64,000 bases of DNA, taken from assembly GCF_039975415.1 (NCBI RefSeq), contig NZ_JBDWHD010000010.1; one strand, 5' to 3'. This DNA comes from Ascidiaceihabitans sp039975415. GTDB lineage: Bacteria; Pseudomonadota; Alphaproteobacteria; Rhodobacterales; Rhodobacteraceae. Each line of letters opens with the position of its first letter. The first letter of the stretch is position 1. Positions 43,756 through 51,952 of the stretch are shown piece by piece. The translations under genes were made by a program, and so were the position numbers. The notes under the pieces were generated by a model. That model saw only the letters and a program-made list of their open reading frames with translations, was not told the DNA's origin and ran no database searches.

Positions 43756-45021
43756 TCATGCCGTGTGCCCCTCTTGGGGTGTCAGAAAACTTACTGCAAC
43801 GACGGACAGTGCAACCATACCCGAAGCGATCCCAAGCACCAGGGGCAGCCCCCCCACCTGATAGCTTAACCCCGATGCGAGCGTCCCGATCAAACGCCCC
43901 GCAGCGTTTGCCATATAATAGAACCCCACATCCAGTGTGACGCGTTCTGCCTTGGTGAATGACAGGATCAGAAAGGAATGAAGCGCTGAGTTCACCGCAA
44001 ACAATGCCCCGAACACCAACAGGCCCGCGACCACGCAAAGTGTTAGCCAATTTTGGGGACCGTTCGCAACCAAAGCGGCAACGACCAAAATCGCAGGCAC
44101 CACCGCAAGCGCCAAAGCCCAACCGCGTGCCGCTGCGATCAGCTCAGAGGTGGGGCGCGATTTGGCGTGTAGGATGCGTGGGGCGTTCGCCTGCACGAGC
44201 CCATATAATATGATCCAAACGGCCATAAACGTTCCGATCAGAAAGAACGCAGTGCGATTGCCTTGTGGTGTTCCATCCGACAAGACCGCGTAGAAATAGA
44301 TCGGAATCCCGACGACAAACCACACATCCCGCGCCCCGAACAGGACCACGCGGGCAGCACTTAGCCAATTGACATTGGGCGATTTGGACAAGACTTCGGT
44401 GAACTTCGCGTCCTTGCGGCCTTTGGGAAGACCCGCTGGCATGAACATCAACACCGCGATCAGGATCACCGCCAATACCGCCGCCATTCCCAGTACCGCA
44501 CCGACAAATCCCACCGCAGCAAGCAGGGCCGCACCCAGTAAAAACCCCACCCCTTTGACCATGTTTTTGGACCCCGTCAGAAGGGCGACCCAACGGAACA
44601 ATCCCGCATCTCCCGCAGGCGCCAGCAATTTGACCGCAGATTTGGATGACATCTTGGCGAGATCTTTCGCCACCCCGCTGGCCCCTTGAACCAGCATCAC
44701 AAACACCACGGACACGCCCATCGCCCAGCTTGGATCAAGTTGCGCCAGCGCCAAAAGGGCTGCAACCTGCAACCCAAGGCCCGCATAAAGGGTGGACGTC
44801 AACCCGAACCGCGCCGCAAGCCAGCCTGCGCACAGGTTCGTTGCCATGCCCGCGATTTCGTAAAGCACAAACAGATAGGCCAGCTGCACAGGCGAAAACC
44901 CCAGCGTGTGAAAATGCAAAAGCACCAGCATCCGCAAGGCCCCGTCGGTCAGCATGAACGCCCAGTAAGCGGCCGTGACGGCGACATACGCAGACAGTCC
45001 TTCGGGGCGGGCTGTGGTCAC
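43756..45021 (-). CDS. arsJ: Organoarsenical efflux MFS transporter ArsJ
   Basis: 421 residues, MFS permease with about 12 helices. Together with the dedicated GAPDH it exports 1-arseno-3-phosphoglycerate, an arsenate detoxification route. The N-terminus ARPEGLSAYVAVTAAYWAFMLTDGALRMLVLLHF is typical of ArsJ. It starts at GTG 45021 overlapping the GAPDH stop (GTGA). Last gene of the arsenic operon. Confidence 0.9.
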   Translation of the reverse strand: MTTARPEGLSAYVAVTAAYWAFMLTDGALRMLVLLHFHTLGFSPVQLAYLFVLYEIAGMATNLCAGWLAARFGLTSTLYAGLGLQVAALLALAQLDPSWAMGVSVVFVMLVQGASGVAKDLAKMSSKSAVKLLAPAGDAGLFRWVALLTGSKNMVKGVGFLLGAALLAAVGFVGAVLGMAAVLAVILIAVLMFMPAGLPKGRKDAKFTEVLSKSPNVNWLSAARVVLFGARDVWFVVGIPIYFYAVLSDGTPQGNRTAFFLIGTFMAVWIILYGLVQANAPRILHAKSRPTSELIAAARGWALALAVVPAILVVAALVANGPQNWLTLCVVAGLLVFGALFAVNSALHSFLILSFTKAERVTLDVGFYYMANAAGRLIGTLASGLSYQVGGLPLVLGIASGMVALSVVAVSFLTPQEGHTA

Positions 45022-46016
45022 AAACTGTCTCCGACCATAAACGCCACATCCACCAAACGATGCGCGTAGCCCATTTCGTTGTCATACCACGCATAGATTT
45101 TGACTTGTGTGCCATTGATGACCATAGTCGATAGCGCATCCACAATGCTGGATCGTTCGTCGTTGGTATAATCCGTCGACACCAACGGGCGTTCTTCGTA
45201 TCCAAGAATACCACTCAATGCGCCCGCTGATGCTGCTTTGAACAGGGCGTTTACCTCTTGCGCTGTCGTTGCGCGTTCCACCTCAAAGACGCAATCGGTC
45301 AACGAGGCATTCAGCAGCGGCACCCGCACCGCGTGACCGTTCAAGCGCCCCTTCAGCTCGGGATAGATCAGCGTGATTGCCGTCGCACTGCCAGTTGTCG
45401 TCGGGATCAGGGAGTTGAGCGCAGATCGCGCACGGCGCAAATCCTTGGCGGGACGGTCTACGATAGTCTGCGTGTTCGTCACGTCGTGAATGGTCGTGAT
45501 CGACCCGTGTTTGATCTGCAGATTCTCATGGATCACCTTCACAACAGGGGCAAGGCAATTGGTTGTGCAACTGGCCGCTGTCACAATATTATGGTGCGCC
45601 GCATCGTAAATATCATGATTGACGCCAAAGACGATATTGGCTGCATCGCCATCTTTGACAGGCGCGGAAACAACTACCTTTTTTACACCTGCCTCAAAAA
45701 ACGGGGCCAGCTTGGCTTCGGTTTTGAATACGCCAGTGCAGTCGATAACCACATCGACACCGTCCAACGGCAAATCATCAATGTCATGCGTGCCGACAAA
45801 GGGCAGACGAGTTCCGTCAATCGTGACGCTTTCGCTGTCATAGGTAAACTCTGCATCCCAACGACCATGCACAGTATCAAATTCCAGCAGATGCGCGTGC
45901 ATCTGAGGATCACCCACAGCGTCGTTTATCCAAGCGATTTCGGCCCCACGCGCCAACAAGGGTTTGAGCGCGAGCTTGCCAATCCGGCCAAGGCCGTTCA
46001 GAGCATAGACTGTCAT
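45018..46016 (-). CDS. Arsenic-operon glyceraldehyde-3-phosphate dehydrogenase
   Basis: 332 residues from MTVYALNGLGRIGKLALK (ATG 46016, AAGGA upstream inside the arsR end). NAD-binding GLGRIG, catalytic C150 in ASCTTNC, and SLIPTTTGSATAI. In ars operons this enzyme uses arsenate in place of phosphate to make 1-arseno-3-phosphoglycerate for ArsJ. NG(L)GRIG rather than NGFGRIG is a small departure from housekeeping GAPDH. Confidence 0.92.
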   Translation of the reverse strand: MTVYALNGLGRIGKLALKPLLARGAEIAWINDAVGDPQMHAHLLEFDTVHGRWDAEFTYDSESVTIDGTRLPFVGTHDIDDLPLDGVDVVIDCTGVFKTEAKLAPFFEAGVKKVVVSAPVKDGDAANIVFGVNHDIYDAAHHNIVTAASCTTNCLAPVVKVIHENLQIKHGSITTIHDVTNTQTIVDRPAKDLRRARSALNSLIPTTTGSATAITLIYPELKGRLNGHAVRVPLLNASLTDCVFEVERATTAQEVNALFKAASAGALSGILGYEERPLVSTDYTNDERSSIVDALSTMVINGTQVKIYAWYDNEMGYAHRLVDVAFMVGDSL

Positions 46017-46020
46017 GGGG

Positions 46021-46860
46021 TTATCCTTTGTCTTTAATTTGGCCGATGTCATCCACGGCCTTTTGAAGGGAAATACGGTCAAGCGACGCAATCGGCAGCG
46101 CGGTAAATCCGGTCATCCGATTGCGCAACGCACCGTAGGTCTGACGGAACGCGAGGCTTTTTTCTGCGTCTGTGCCCTGCACCTTGACCGGATCAGGCAG
46201 CCCCCAGTGGGCGCTGATGGTCTGATCCCGCCATGCGGGGCATTCTTCATTGGCGGCCTGGTCACAAACGGTGAACACAAAATCAAGGGCCAAAGCATCG
46301 TTGGTCTGAAACTCTCCGATGGTCTTGGCCCGCAAAACCGACACGTCATGGCCGTTTTGCGTTAACACCTCCAAGGCGAACCGGTTGAGATCAGAGTTCG
46401 GCTGGGTGCCTGCGGAATAGACGTTAAAGCGATCCGGCGAGAGATCACGCAAGATGGCCTCCGCAAAGATCGACCGGGCGGAATTACCGGTACAGATGAA
46501 CAAGACATTGAACTTTTGATCCGCCATTTCAGGAAACTTGTGCGCGGCATCATTGGCGAAAGGCAAACAAATTTCGGGGCGCCCCCGACAACAGTCATGA
46601 AGAAGGAACCCAATCGTCGCCTGCGTCGCGTCCATATCCACCGCATAGCGCAGCGATGTCCCGACCCGCTCTTGCGAGATCAGACCAGCATGCAACAACG
46701 AGGACACATAACCGGAAAGCGTATTGGGCTTTAGATCCAGAGCAAGCGCAAGTTCCGTCGCGGGAACCCGATTAGGGTAGCGACGCATAAGCAGCCGGAA
46801 CACGGCAAGCCGTTGCGGATGGCCAAGCGTTGAAAGTCGGTCGGGGATCAATGTATCCAT
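46021..46860 (-). CDS. ArsR repressor fused to a low-molecular-weight phosphatase-type arsenate reductase domain
   Basis: 279 residues. Residues 1-95 are an ArsR winged helix (GHPQRLAVFRLLMRRYP; LKPNTLSGYVSSLLHAGLISQ); C90, C91 and C98 (HDCCRGRPEIC) are a candidate As(III)-binding site. Residues 115-270 are an LMW protein-tyrosine-phosphatase/ArsC fold with the P-loop C123-TGNSAR129-S and the LPDP acid loop near residue 215. It probably senses arsenite and may also reduce arsenate. It is first gene of the operon; its start codon overlaps a palindrome. Confidence 0.9.
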   Translation of the reverse strand: MDTLIPDRLSTLGHPQRLAVFRLLMRRYPNRVPATELALALDLKPNTLSGYVSSLLHAGLISQERVGTSLRYAVDMDATQATIGFLLHDCCRGRPEICLPFANDAAHKFPEMADQKFNVLFICTGNSARSIFAEAILRDLSPDRFNVYSAGTQPNSDLNRFALEVLTQNGHDVSVLRAKTIGEFQTNDALALDFVFTVCDQAANEECPAWRDQTISAHWGLPDPVKVQGTDAEKSLAFRQTYGALRNRMTGFTALPIASLDRISLQKAVDDIGQIKDKG

Positions 46861-46882
46861 AATTCATGAATAATTGAATTAT
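46859..46882. promoter_or_regulatory. ArsR operator palindrome at the arsR start
   Basis: Perfect inverted repeat ATAATTCA (46859-46866) / TGAATTAT (46875-46882) with an 8-base spacer, the AT-rich dyad form used by ArsR-family repressors. It overlaps the arsR start codon and would block initiation of the operon. Confidence 0.65.
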
Positions 46883-46883
46883 A

Positions 46884-47189
46884 GGCCGATACAAAGTGAA
46901 GTTTTTGTAACATTGCAACCAGCGTTGTTCTGAAATTACTTTTGTGAACAGCCTTGGGTACAAGCATCACCAAAGACTTGCGTGCCATGGGCCCGCGTAC
47001 CAGCGGCATCTGGGAAAGGAAGGGGCTGGTGGCAGACCCATATTGATCCGGGATGCAGCGCAACTTTCGCAGGCTTCAACGACAAACAACTACAAACGTG
47101 GTCGCTCGGGCGGCGCAAATAATGGACCTGTTGCGGTTTGATGCCGCCCCTTTGATAACATTTACCGCAACAAAGCAGATGAACTATGC
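46884..47189. other. Non-coding stretch between the ars operon and the IS remnant
   Basis: About 300 bases without a supported gene on either strand. Short open frames lack family motifs. GGGCGGC and GCCGCCC near 47108-47150 could pair, but the loop is long. Presumably holds the arsR promoter next to base 46884. Confidence 0.4.
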
Positions 47190-47565
47190 CCCGCCCGGCA
47201 GGGTTATGCGAAGCATGATCCCGAGAGGGGACTGAAACGGACGGACGAGTTTCGCGCTGATGCAGTGCGGATCGCACTGACCAGCGGGCTGATGCGCACG
47301 CAGGTGGCTGATGATCTGGGTGTTGGCATGTCGACGCTGAACAAATGGATCACAGCACACCGAGACACGGATGTGATGCTGAAAGAGATTGGCCTGAATG
47401 TGGGGCATCACCGTGTAGGCAGATTGATGCGCCAGAACGGGATATCTGTCGTTCGAACCCGCAAACACAAGGCGACAACGGACAGTAATCACATGTTCAA
47501 CATCGCCCCGAACCTTCTGGATCGTAACTTCTCAGCAGATCAGTCAAACCAGAAATGGGCTGGAA
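47190..47565 (+). mobile_element. IS3-family transposase remnant (deleted orfA/orfB)
   Basis: From about 47233 KRTDEFRADAVRIALTSG and VADDLGVGMSTLNKWI match the N-terminal half of an IS3-type OrfA. This joins directly to LKEIGLNVGHHRVGRLMRQNGI and DSNHMFNIAPNLLDRNFSAD, the start of OrfB. The catalytic DDE region is absent and homology ends at NQKWAG near 47560. An internal deletion fused the two halves. No terminal inverted repeats were found. Confidence 0.75.
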
Positions 47566-47830
47566 AAGCCCTGTCGCCTTCGAACGGAGGGTGGCTTGAA
47601 ACAGCACCGGGGGCGGTAAGAAACCGTGACAGGTCCAATCGTCGTGGTGCACCTTAACGTTCGGGCAAGTTGAAAGCAGCTTCCCGAGATTCCAGCACTG
47701 CTCGCTCCAAACCATATTATCGTCAGCAGACCTAGGTTAACCATTTGTAGCATTCAAGTCAGCGTCAGTTACGCTGGGCTCAAAACGTCGCTGCGCTCTG
47801 CGCGAAAGCGAAGGACGCGGAACAGCGCTG
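47566..47830. other. Non-coding stretch before the island's large gene
   Basis: About 265 bases after the transposase homology ends. No gene or att repeat is recognised. It probably contains the left junction of the integrated element and the promoter of the gene at 47831. Confidence 0.35.
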
Positions 47831-49795
47831 GTGAATGAGATTACTGATTTGATCGCTGAATTGCCGGAACTGCGTCAAGATCAAGTCAAAGCCGAATTAG
47901 GTCACCTTGCCAGCTTAGCCACGCCCCAAACCATGACCGCAGCCGAACAGATTTGCAGCGCCCAGCGCATTGATTTGGAGGGCTTGCAGGGCATTCAGGA
48001 CGTCTTGCTTATGCTGGCGCTAGATCATCCCCAGACATTGGAACGTGTGGCGGTACAGGCTTCTTTGATGCAGCGCACGGGCGGCAAGAATTGGTCCACC
48101 TTCCAATTTGAGGATGACGGAAAGCCTTGGGCGCTGGACGATGACACTGCCCGTGCAGGCTTTGTCGCGGACGCAATCGCTATTCTCGAATTGCCCGAAC
48201 GCCGTAAGCGCGAGGCCGATTGGTACAGCTCTATCCGCGTTCATCCTGTCACGGGCGAAGAGACCGAAATCCTGCAGGCGACAATCTATGTCGAGGCCAG
48301 CGCAGAAAGTGAGTTGACCTTTGGACCGTCGGACGGGTTGGAACGGCAAGTGGTCCAAAGGGTCTTGGAAGTCGGGATTGCCTGTAACGCCAAAGAACGG
48401 ATCGTGGAAATTTGCGCCCGTGGCGGCAAGAAAATGCGCGATGAATATGCGGCGTCTTTTTCCAAGCATTTTGCACCAAAGTCCCAGCCCCCTATTGAAA
48501 CTCCGTGCAGGGACGTTCTGCTAGCCAACCTGCTTTCAAACCCCAGCTTTCCAATTGAACCTGCCGACGGCATTGCCAAGGTCGAAGTGTCCTCACTGGA
48601 CTTCTATTCCGCAGGCGGCGGCTTTGCCCGCTATGAACGTCGCGGAGATGATGAAACGATTTACCAGTTCCTTGAACGCCAGTTCGGTGCAAGGTCCCCT
48701 ATACATGCAGCCGGTTGGACGATCATTGGCGCGACCATTCGGATTGCGCAAGACGCCCAAGACGGCAAGCGTGCCAAAACGCTGACAGTGACATTGCGCA
48801 GCCCCAACACAACGACCATTCCGAACAAGACCGAAGCGGAACGCCAGTTTGTGATAACCCTGCTTGAACGCTGGAAGCTGCTTGCCCCGCCCCCAGAACC
48901 CTTCGATGTGACAGAGGCTGCACAATTGAATGCGGTGGACCTCTTTGCCACGCTACTCGTCCAGCGCGGACGGGTTGCGGCCAGCCAGTATTCGGCGCTA
49001 CCTGCCTATGCCCAGCTATTCGAAGCGGGTTTGATTGAAGAATCAGGCGTGGTTCCCTCAGTTCTTTGCGATGAATGCAACCAACCCCATGACACCGCAG
49101 TTATCTATGAGGCTTCACAATACGGCTATCACTGTCCTGATTTGGACTTCATGCCCATAGCTCGTCCAGAGTTGATCGCCGCGCAAGTAAACCTTGGCGC
49201 AGCCGTCGCGCAACTTGCGAACCACCTGAATTGTAAGCGGCGCAAATCAACGCCCCTTACGAACGACATTTGGCGAATCGGCGCGATTGATACTCCGGCA
49301 GGGGACGTCGTCTTATACTTAAAACCGACAATGCAGGATGCGCAGGACGTGCATGACTTTGGGGCGGCATTGGCGGGCGAGATTAAATCCTCTTTTGGGA
49401 TTGTTTTAACCGCCAATGGGGGTTTGCACTTACCGCCCTACGCTACGGTTTCCTTGCAGGATGTGTTGAGCATGGAGGCGGCGGAACTCACTGTTGTCGC
49501 TGATCTAATGACTATCGCAGGTGTTCCTGAAATACGCACTGGCGGGCGACCTAGTGACTACAAAACACCACTGAATGAGCTTATCGCAATGCGTGAAAAT
49601 CAAGGTCTGGCATTGGAAGGCCGCAACGCTGAAGCAAAGGCTTTGCAAGCTGAATTCAAGGCGCAATTTCCAAACACCAAATGCCCCTCGTTATCGATAA
49701 TCAAGAAATATGTAACTAACGCTAGAAGTGGATCAAAACTGACGATCTGTTTTGGTCCACCTTCCATCCGTCACCGTCCATCTGTCACCAAATGA
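47831..49795 (+). CDS. Large hypothetical protein of an integrated element, zinc-ribbon-like centre and putative HTH C-terminus
   Basis: 654 residues from GTG 47831 (MNEITDLIAELPEL). No family recognised. What can be seen: an acidic alpha/beta N-terminal half; a Cys/His cluster C413, C416, H420, H434, C435 (LCDECNQPH, YGYHC) that may bind zinc; and a C-terminal segment from about residue 575 (GGRPSDYKTPLNELIAMREN, LEGRNAEAKAL, SLSIIKKYVTNA) reminiscent of a DNA-binding domain that chooses among recognition words. It is followed within 15 bases by an excisionase-like gene and then by a recombinase, so it may act in regulation, replication or defence for the element. Function not assigned. Confidence 0.7.
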   Translation: MNEITDLIAELPELRQDQVKAELGHLASLATPQTMTAAEQICSAQRIDLEGLQGIQDVLLMLALDHPQTLERVAVQASLMQRTGGKNWSTFQFEDDGKPWALDDDTARAGFVADAIAILELPERRKREADWYSSIRVHPVTGEETEILQATIYVEASAESELTFGPSDGLERQVVQRVLEVGIACNAKERIVEICARGGKKMRDEYAASFSKHFAPKSQPPIETPCRDVLLANLLSNPSFPIEPADGIAKVEVSSLDFYSAGGGFARYERRGDDETIYQFLERQFGARSPIHAAGWTIIGATIRIAQDAQDGKRAKTLTVTLRSPNTTTIPNKTEAERQFVITLLERWKLLAPPPEPFDVTEAAQLNAVDLFATLLVQRGRVAASQYSALPAYAQLFEAGLIEESGVVPSVLCDECNQPHDTAVIYEASQYGYHCPDLDFMPIARPELIAAQVNLGAAVAQLANHLNCKRRKSTPLTNDIWRIGAIDTPAGDVVLYLKPTMQDAQDVHDFGAALAGEIKSSFGIVLTANGGLHLPPYATVSLQDVLSMEAAELTVVADLMTIAGVPEIRTGGRPSDYKTPLNELIAMRENQGLALEGRNAEAKALQAEFKAQFPNTKCPSLSIIKKYVTNARSGSKLTICFGPPSIRHRPSVTK

Positions 49796-49808
49796 TGGAG
49801 AACGAACG

Positions 49809-50009
49809 ATGACAAACACAACACACCAAACCGCACCGATTGCCGTATCACCAGATGAGGCTGCACGCCTTGCAGGCATTGGACGAACAAGCCTTTACGC
49901 CGCCTTGGCCAAAGGTGATCTGAAAAGCATCAAGATCGGCACACGCCGCTTGATCAAGGTCGAAGCCATCCATAAATGGCTTGCATCAAATCAAACGGAT
50001 ACGGAGTAA
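49809..50009 (+). CDS. Excisionase/AlpA-like helix-turn-helix protein
   Basis: 66 residues from ATG 49809 (MTNTTHQTAPIAVSPDEAARL), GGAGAACG upstream. The MerR-like HTH_17 motif is clear: SPDEAARLAGIGRTSLYAALAKGDLKSIKIGTRRLIKVEAIHKWL. Such proteins act as recombination directionality factors or regulators beside tyrosine recombinases. The longer upstream frame overlaps the preceding gene and is not needed. Confidence 0.8.
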   Translation: MTNTTHQTAPIAVSPDEAARLAGIGRTSLYAALAKGDLKSIKIGTRRLIKVEAIHKWLASNQTDTE

Positions 50010-50015
50010 ATCGCC

Positions 50016-50441
50016 GTGCCCAAACAAGCCCGTATAAACGGGATCAAATCTTACCGTTGTTATACAAAGGCGGAGGCGGCGGCACTTGTCGGCGTTTCCA
50101 CCCGCACTGTCAGCAATTGGACCAAAGATTGCCTGCCCCTGTTGGATGCATGCCACCCGCCACTTATTCGCGGGGATGACTTGCGCAATCACATCGTCGC
50201 CCAGCGCGAAGGCCGCAAGGTCAAGACAGGTCTGTGCGAACTCTATTGCCTGCCGTGTAGGAAATCCCACCTGCCAGCAGGTGGCATGGCTGACTGCAAA
50301 ATTGACGGCAACAAAGTCATGCTAACAGCCCTTTGTGGCGTCTGCGAAGGTATCGTTTGCAAGCCAATATCGTTGAGCGACCTGCCAGAGGTCCGCTGCA
50401 AACTGGACCTCACAATAACACAGCCAGAAGCGGCATTATAA
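50016..50441 (+). CDS. Helix-turn-helix protein with C-terminal Cys-rich region, integrated element
   Basis: 141 residues from GTG 50016 (MPKQARINGIKSYRCYTKAEAAAL). N-terminal HTH (TKAEAAALVGVSTRTVSNWTKD) resembling excisionase/resolvase HTH. The second half has Cys pairs (LYCLPCRKSH; ALCGVCEGIVC) that look like a small zinc ribbon. Located 6 bases after the excisionase-like gene and overlapping the next small ORF (TAATG). Confidence 0.7.
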   Translation: MPKQARINGIKSYRCYTKAEAAALVGVSTRTVSNWTKDCLPLLDACHPPLIRGDDLRNHIVAQREGRKVKTGLCELYCLPCRKSHLPAGGMADCKIDGNKVMLTALCGVCEGIVCKPISLSDLPEVRCKLDLTITQPEAAL

Positions 50442-50668
50442 TGGTGGACATATCCCCCCGTGTATTTCCATCTGGGACACTGCCGCGCAACCGCCCACAA
50501 AACCACCTGCCCAGCGCCGATTTGAACCTTCCATCCAACCCCCTGCCTATCGCGAGGACATTGCGCGAGGGGCTGGCATTCCTCAATTTCCAAAATCTGG
50601 GGTTTACGTTGCTGAATGCGTCCATTTCCCCAGCAAAAAATCCTTACCAATTCGCGGCCAACCCATAG
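50441..50668 (+). CDS. Small hypothetical protein
   Basis: 75 residues from ATG 50441, which overlaps the preceding stop as TAATG, so coupling is plausible. Pro/Asn-rich sequence (ISPRVFPSGTLPRNRPQNHLPS) with no recognised family. It ends 10 bases before the recombinase start. Confidence 0.4.
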   Translation: MVDISPRVFPSGTLPRNRPQNHLPSADLNLPSNPLPIARTLREGLAFLNFQNLGFTLLNASISPAKNPYQFAANP

Positions 50669-50678
50669 GACCCTACCC

Positions 50679-51704
50679 ATGACCAAACGACCCAATGACA
50701 AGAACGAGCACCTAAAACGCAGCTTTCTGGAATATCGCAAATTCGCCCGCCAGCTTTCCGAAAAAACGCTGGATCGAGAAATCGCAGCCCTTGAACGCTT
50801 TGACGTCTGGAATGGGCGCAAGGACTTTGCACGCTTTCATATTAAGCAGGCCATGGGGTTTCGCACCCACTTGGAACAAAGCAAGACAAAGACCGGAAAG
50901 CCCTTGGGCAAATCGACCATGCGATCTGTCTTGGCCACTTTGCGTGAATTTATCCTGTGGCTTTCCCAGCAAGATGGGTTCCGCAGTCGTATCAAGGCGG
51001 CAGATGCGGATTACTTCAATTTGTCCCGGCGTGACGAAGCAGAGGCACGCGCGGCCCCACCCCGCCCTGCGCCCAGCATCAACCAAGCCAAACGCGCACT
51101 TGCCCTTATGCCAAGCACCACACCACAACAATTGCGCGACAAGGCCATCTTTGCATTGCTGTACCTAACGGGCGTTCGTGTCGCTGCTCTGGTATCGCTC
51201 AAGATCAAACACATCGATCTGCAGGAACAATCTGTCACACAGAACCCGCGCGAAGTGGCGACAAAGTTTGGCAAGGTCATCGACACATTCTTTGCCAAAG
51301 GGTTTGAAGAAGCCGAAACCGCCCTTGCCGAATGGATAACCCATTGCGACGAAGTGGCGTTATACGGCCCCGATGACCCACTGTTCCCAGCAACTGCAAT
51401 AACTGCCAAGTCAAATTCAGGCTTTGAAGCAGATGGCTTTACACGCGGTTACTGGAAAAGCACCGAACCCGTCCGCAAGATCGTCCGTATCGCCTTTGAA
51501 GCTGCAGGAGTTCCAAACTACGGCCCCCACTCCTTTCGTCACATGCTGGCCCGCCACATTGCAAAGAACTGTACTTCGGTTGCAGAATTGGTGGCGACGT
51601 CTCAAAACCTTGGACACACTGATGTTCTGACCACCTTGCGCAGCTACGGACAAATCAGCCGCGAAGATCAACGCAAGTTAGTTACGGGCAAGACAGATGT
51701 ATGA
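50679..51704 (+). CDS. Tyrosine recombinase (integrase)
   Basis: 341 residues from ATG 50679. The N-terminal SAM-like core-binding domain (SFLEYRKFARQLSEKTLDREI) and catalytic residues R167 (TGVRVAAL), H284-x-x-R287 (HSFRHML), H313 (LGHTDV) and nucleophile Y323 (RSYGQI) are all present. It ends 104 bases from the 3' end of tRNA-Arg, the usual arrangement for a tRNA-integrated island. Likely active. Confidence 0.9.
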   Translation: MTKRPNDKNEHLKRSFLEYRKFARQLSEKTLDREIAALERFDVWNGRKDFARFHIKQAMGFRTHLEQSKTKTGKPLGKSTMRSVLATLREFILWLSQQDGFRSRIKAADADYFNLSRRDEAEARAAPPRPAPSINQAKRALALMPSTTPQQLRDKAIFALLYLTGVRVAALVSLKIKHIDLQEQSVTQNPREVATKFGKVIDTFFAKGFEEAETALAEWITHCDEVALYGPDDPLFPATAITAKSNSGFEADGFTRGYWKSTEPVRKIVRIAFEAAGVPNYGPHSFRHMLARHIAKNCTSVAELVATSQNLGHTDVLTTLRSYGQISREDQRKLVTGKTDV

Positions 51705-51807
51705 ACAAACGTAAATCAAACAAGAGCAAACTGTGGGAACAGGTGTGGGAACGAATTTCGCGCAAAGAGGCAAAAATTAATAAAATCAACAATTTAAACA
51801 AGATTAG
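51705..51807. other. Probable attachment-site region between integrase and tRNA-Arg
   Basis: AT-rich spacer directly at the tRNA 3' end. By analogy with tRNA-integrated elements one att core should lie here and in the tRNA 3' half. A second copy of the tRNA 3' end was not found to the left, apart from a 9-base TTCGAACCC match inside the IS remnant that is not meaningful. Confidence 0.35.
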
Positions 51808-51884
51808 TGGCGGACCGAGGAGGATTCGAACCCCCGACCCCCTGATTCGTAGTCAGGTACTCTATCCAGCTGAGCTATCGGTCC
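51808..51884 (-). tRNA. tRNA-Arg (ACG)
   Basis: 77 nt including an encoded CCA. The 7-bp acceptor stem GGACCGA / TCGGTCC, D-arm AGCTCAGCTGG, anticodon stem-loop CCTGA-CTACGAA-TCAGG with anticodon ACG, and T-arm GGGGGTTCGAATCCTCC are all intact. Its 3' end faces the integrase gene. Confidence 0.97.
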
Positions 51885-51952
51885 ACTACGGCGCGGTTTA
51901 GTCTTGCCGCGCGATAGATGCAAGCCCTCGTTTCATCAATTTGCGAAGAAAA

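Noticed and set aside
43581..43940. 119-codon plus-strand open frame upstream of arsJ end
   Set aside because: Half of it is antisense to arsJ and the rest has no recognisable protein features.
45258..46037. 259-codon plus-strand open frame
   Set aside because: Antisense of the GAPDH gene.
47451..47475. TTCGAACCC match to the tRNA-Arg T-arm as a possible distal att site
   Set aside because: Only nine bases and it falls in conserved IS3 OrfB coding sequence.
51701..51901. Open frame of 66 codons overlapping the integrase end
   Set aside because: Its second half is the antisense of tRNA-Arg; the peptide is a known artefact of tRNA sequence.
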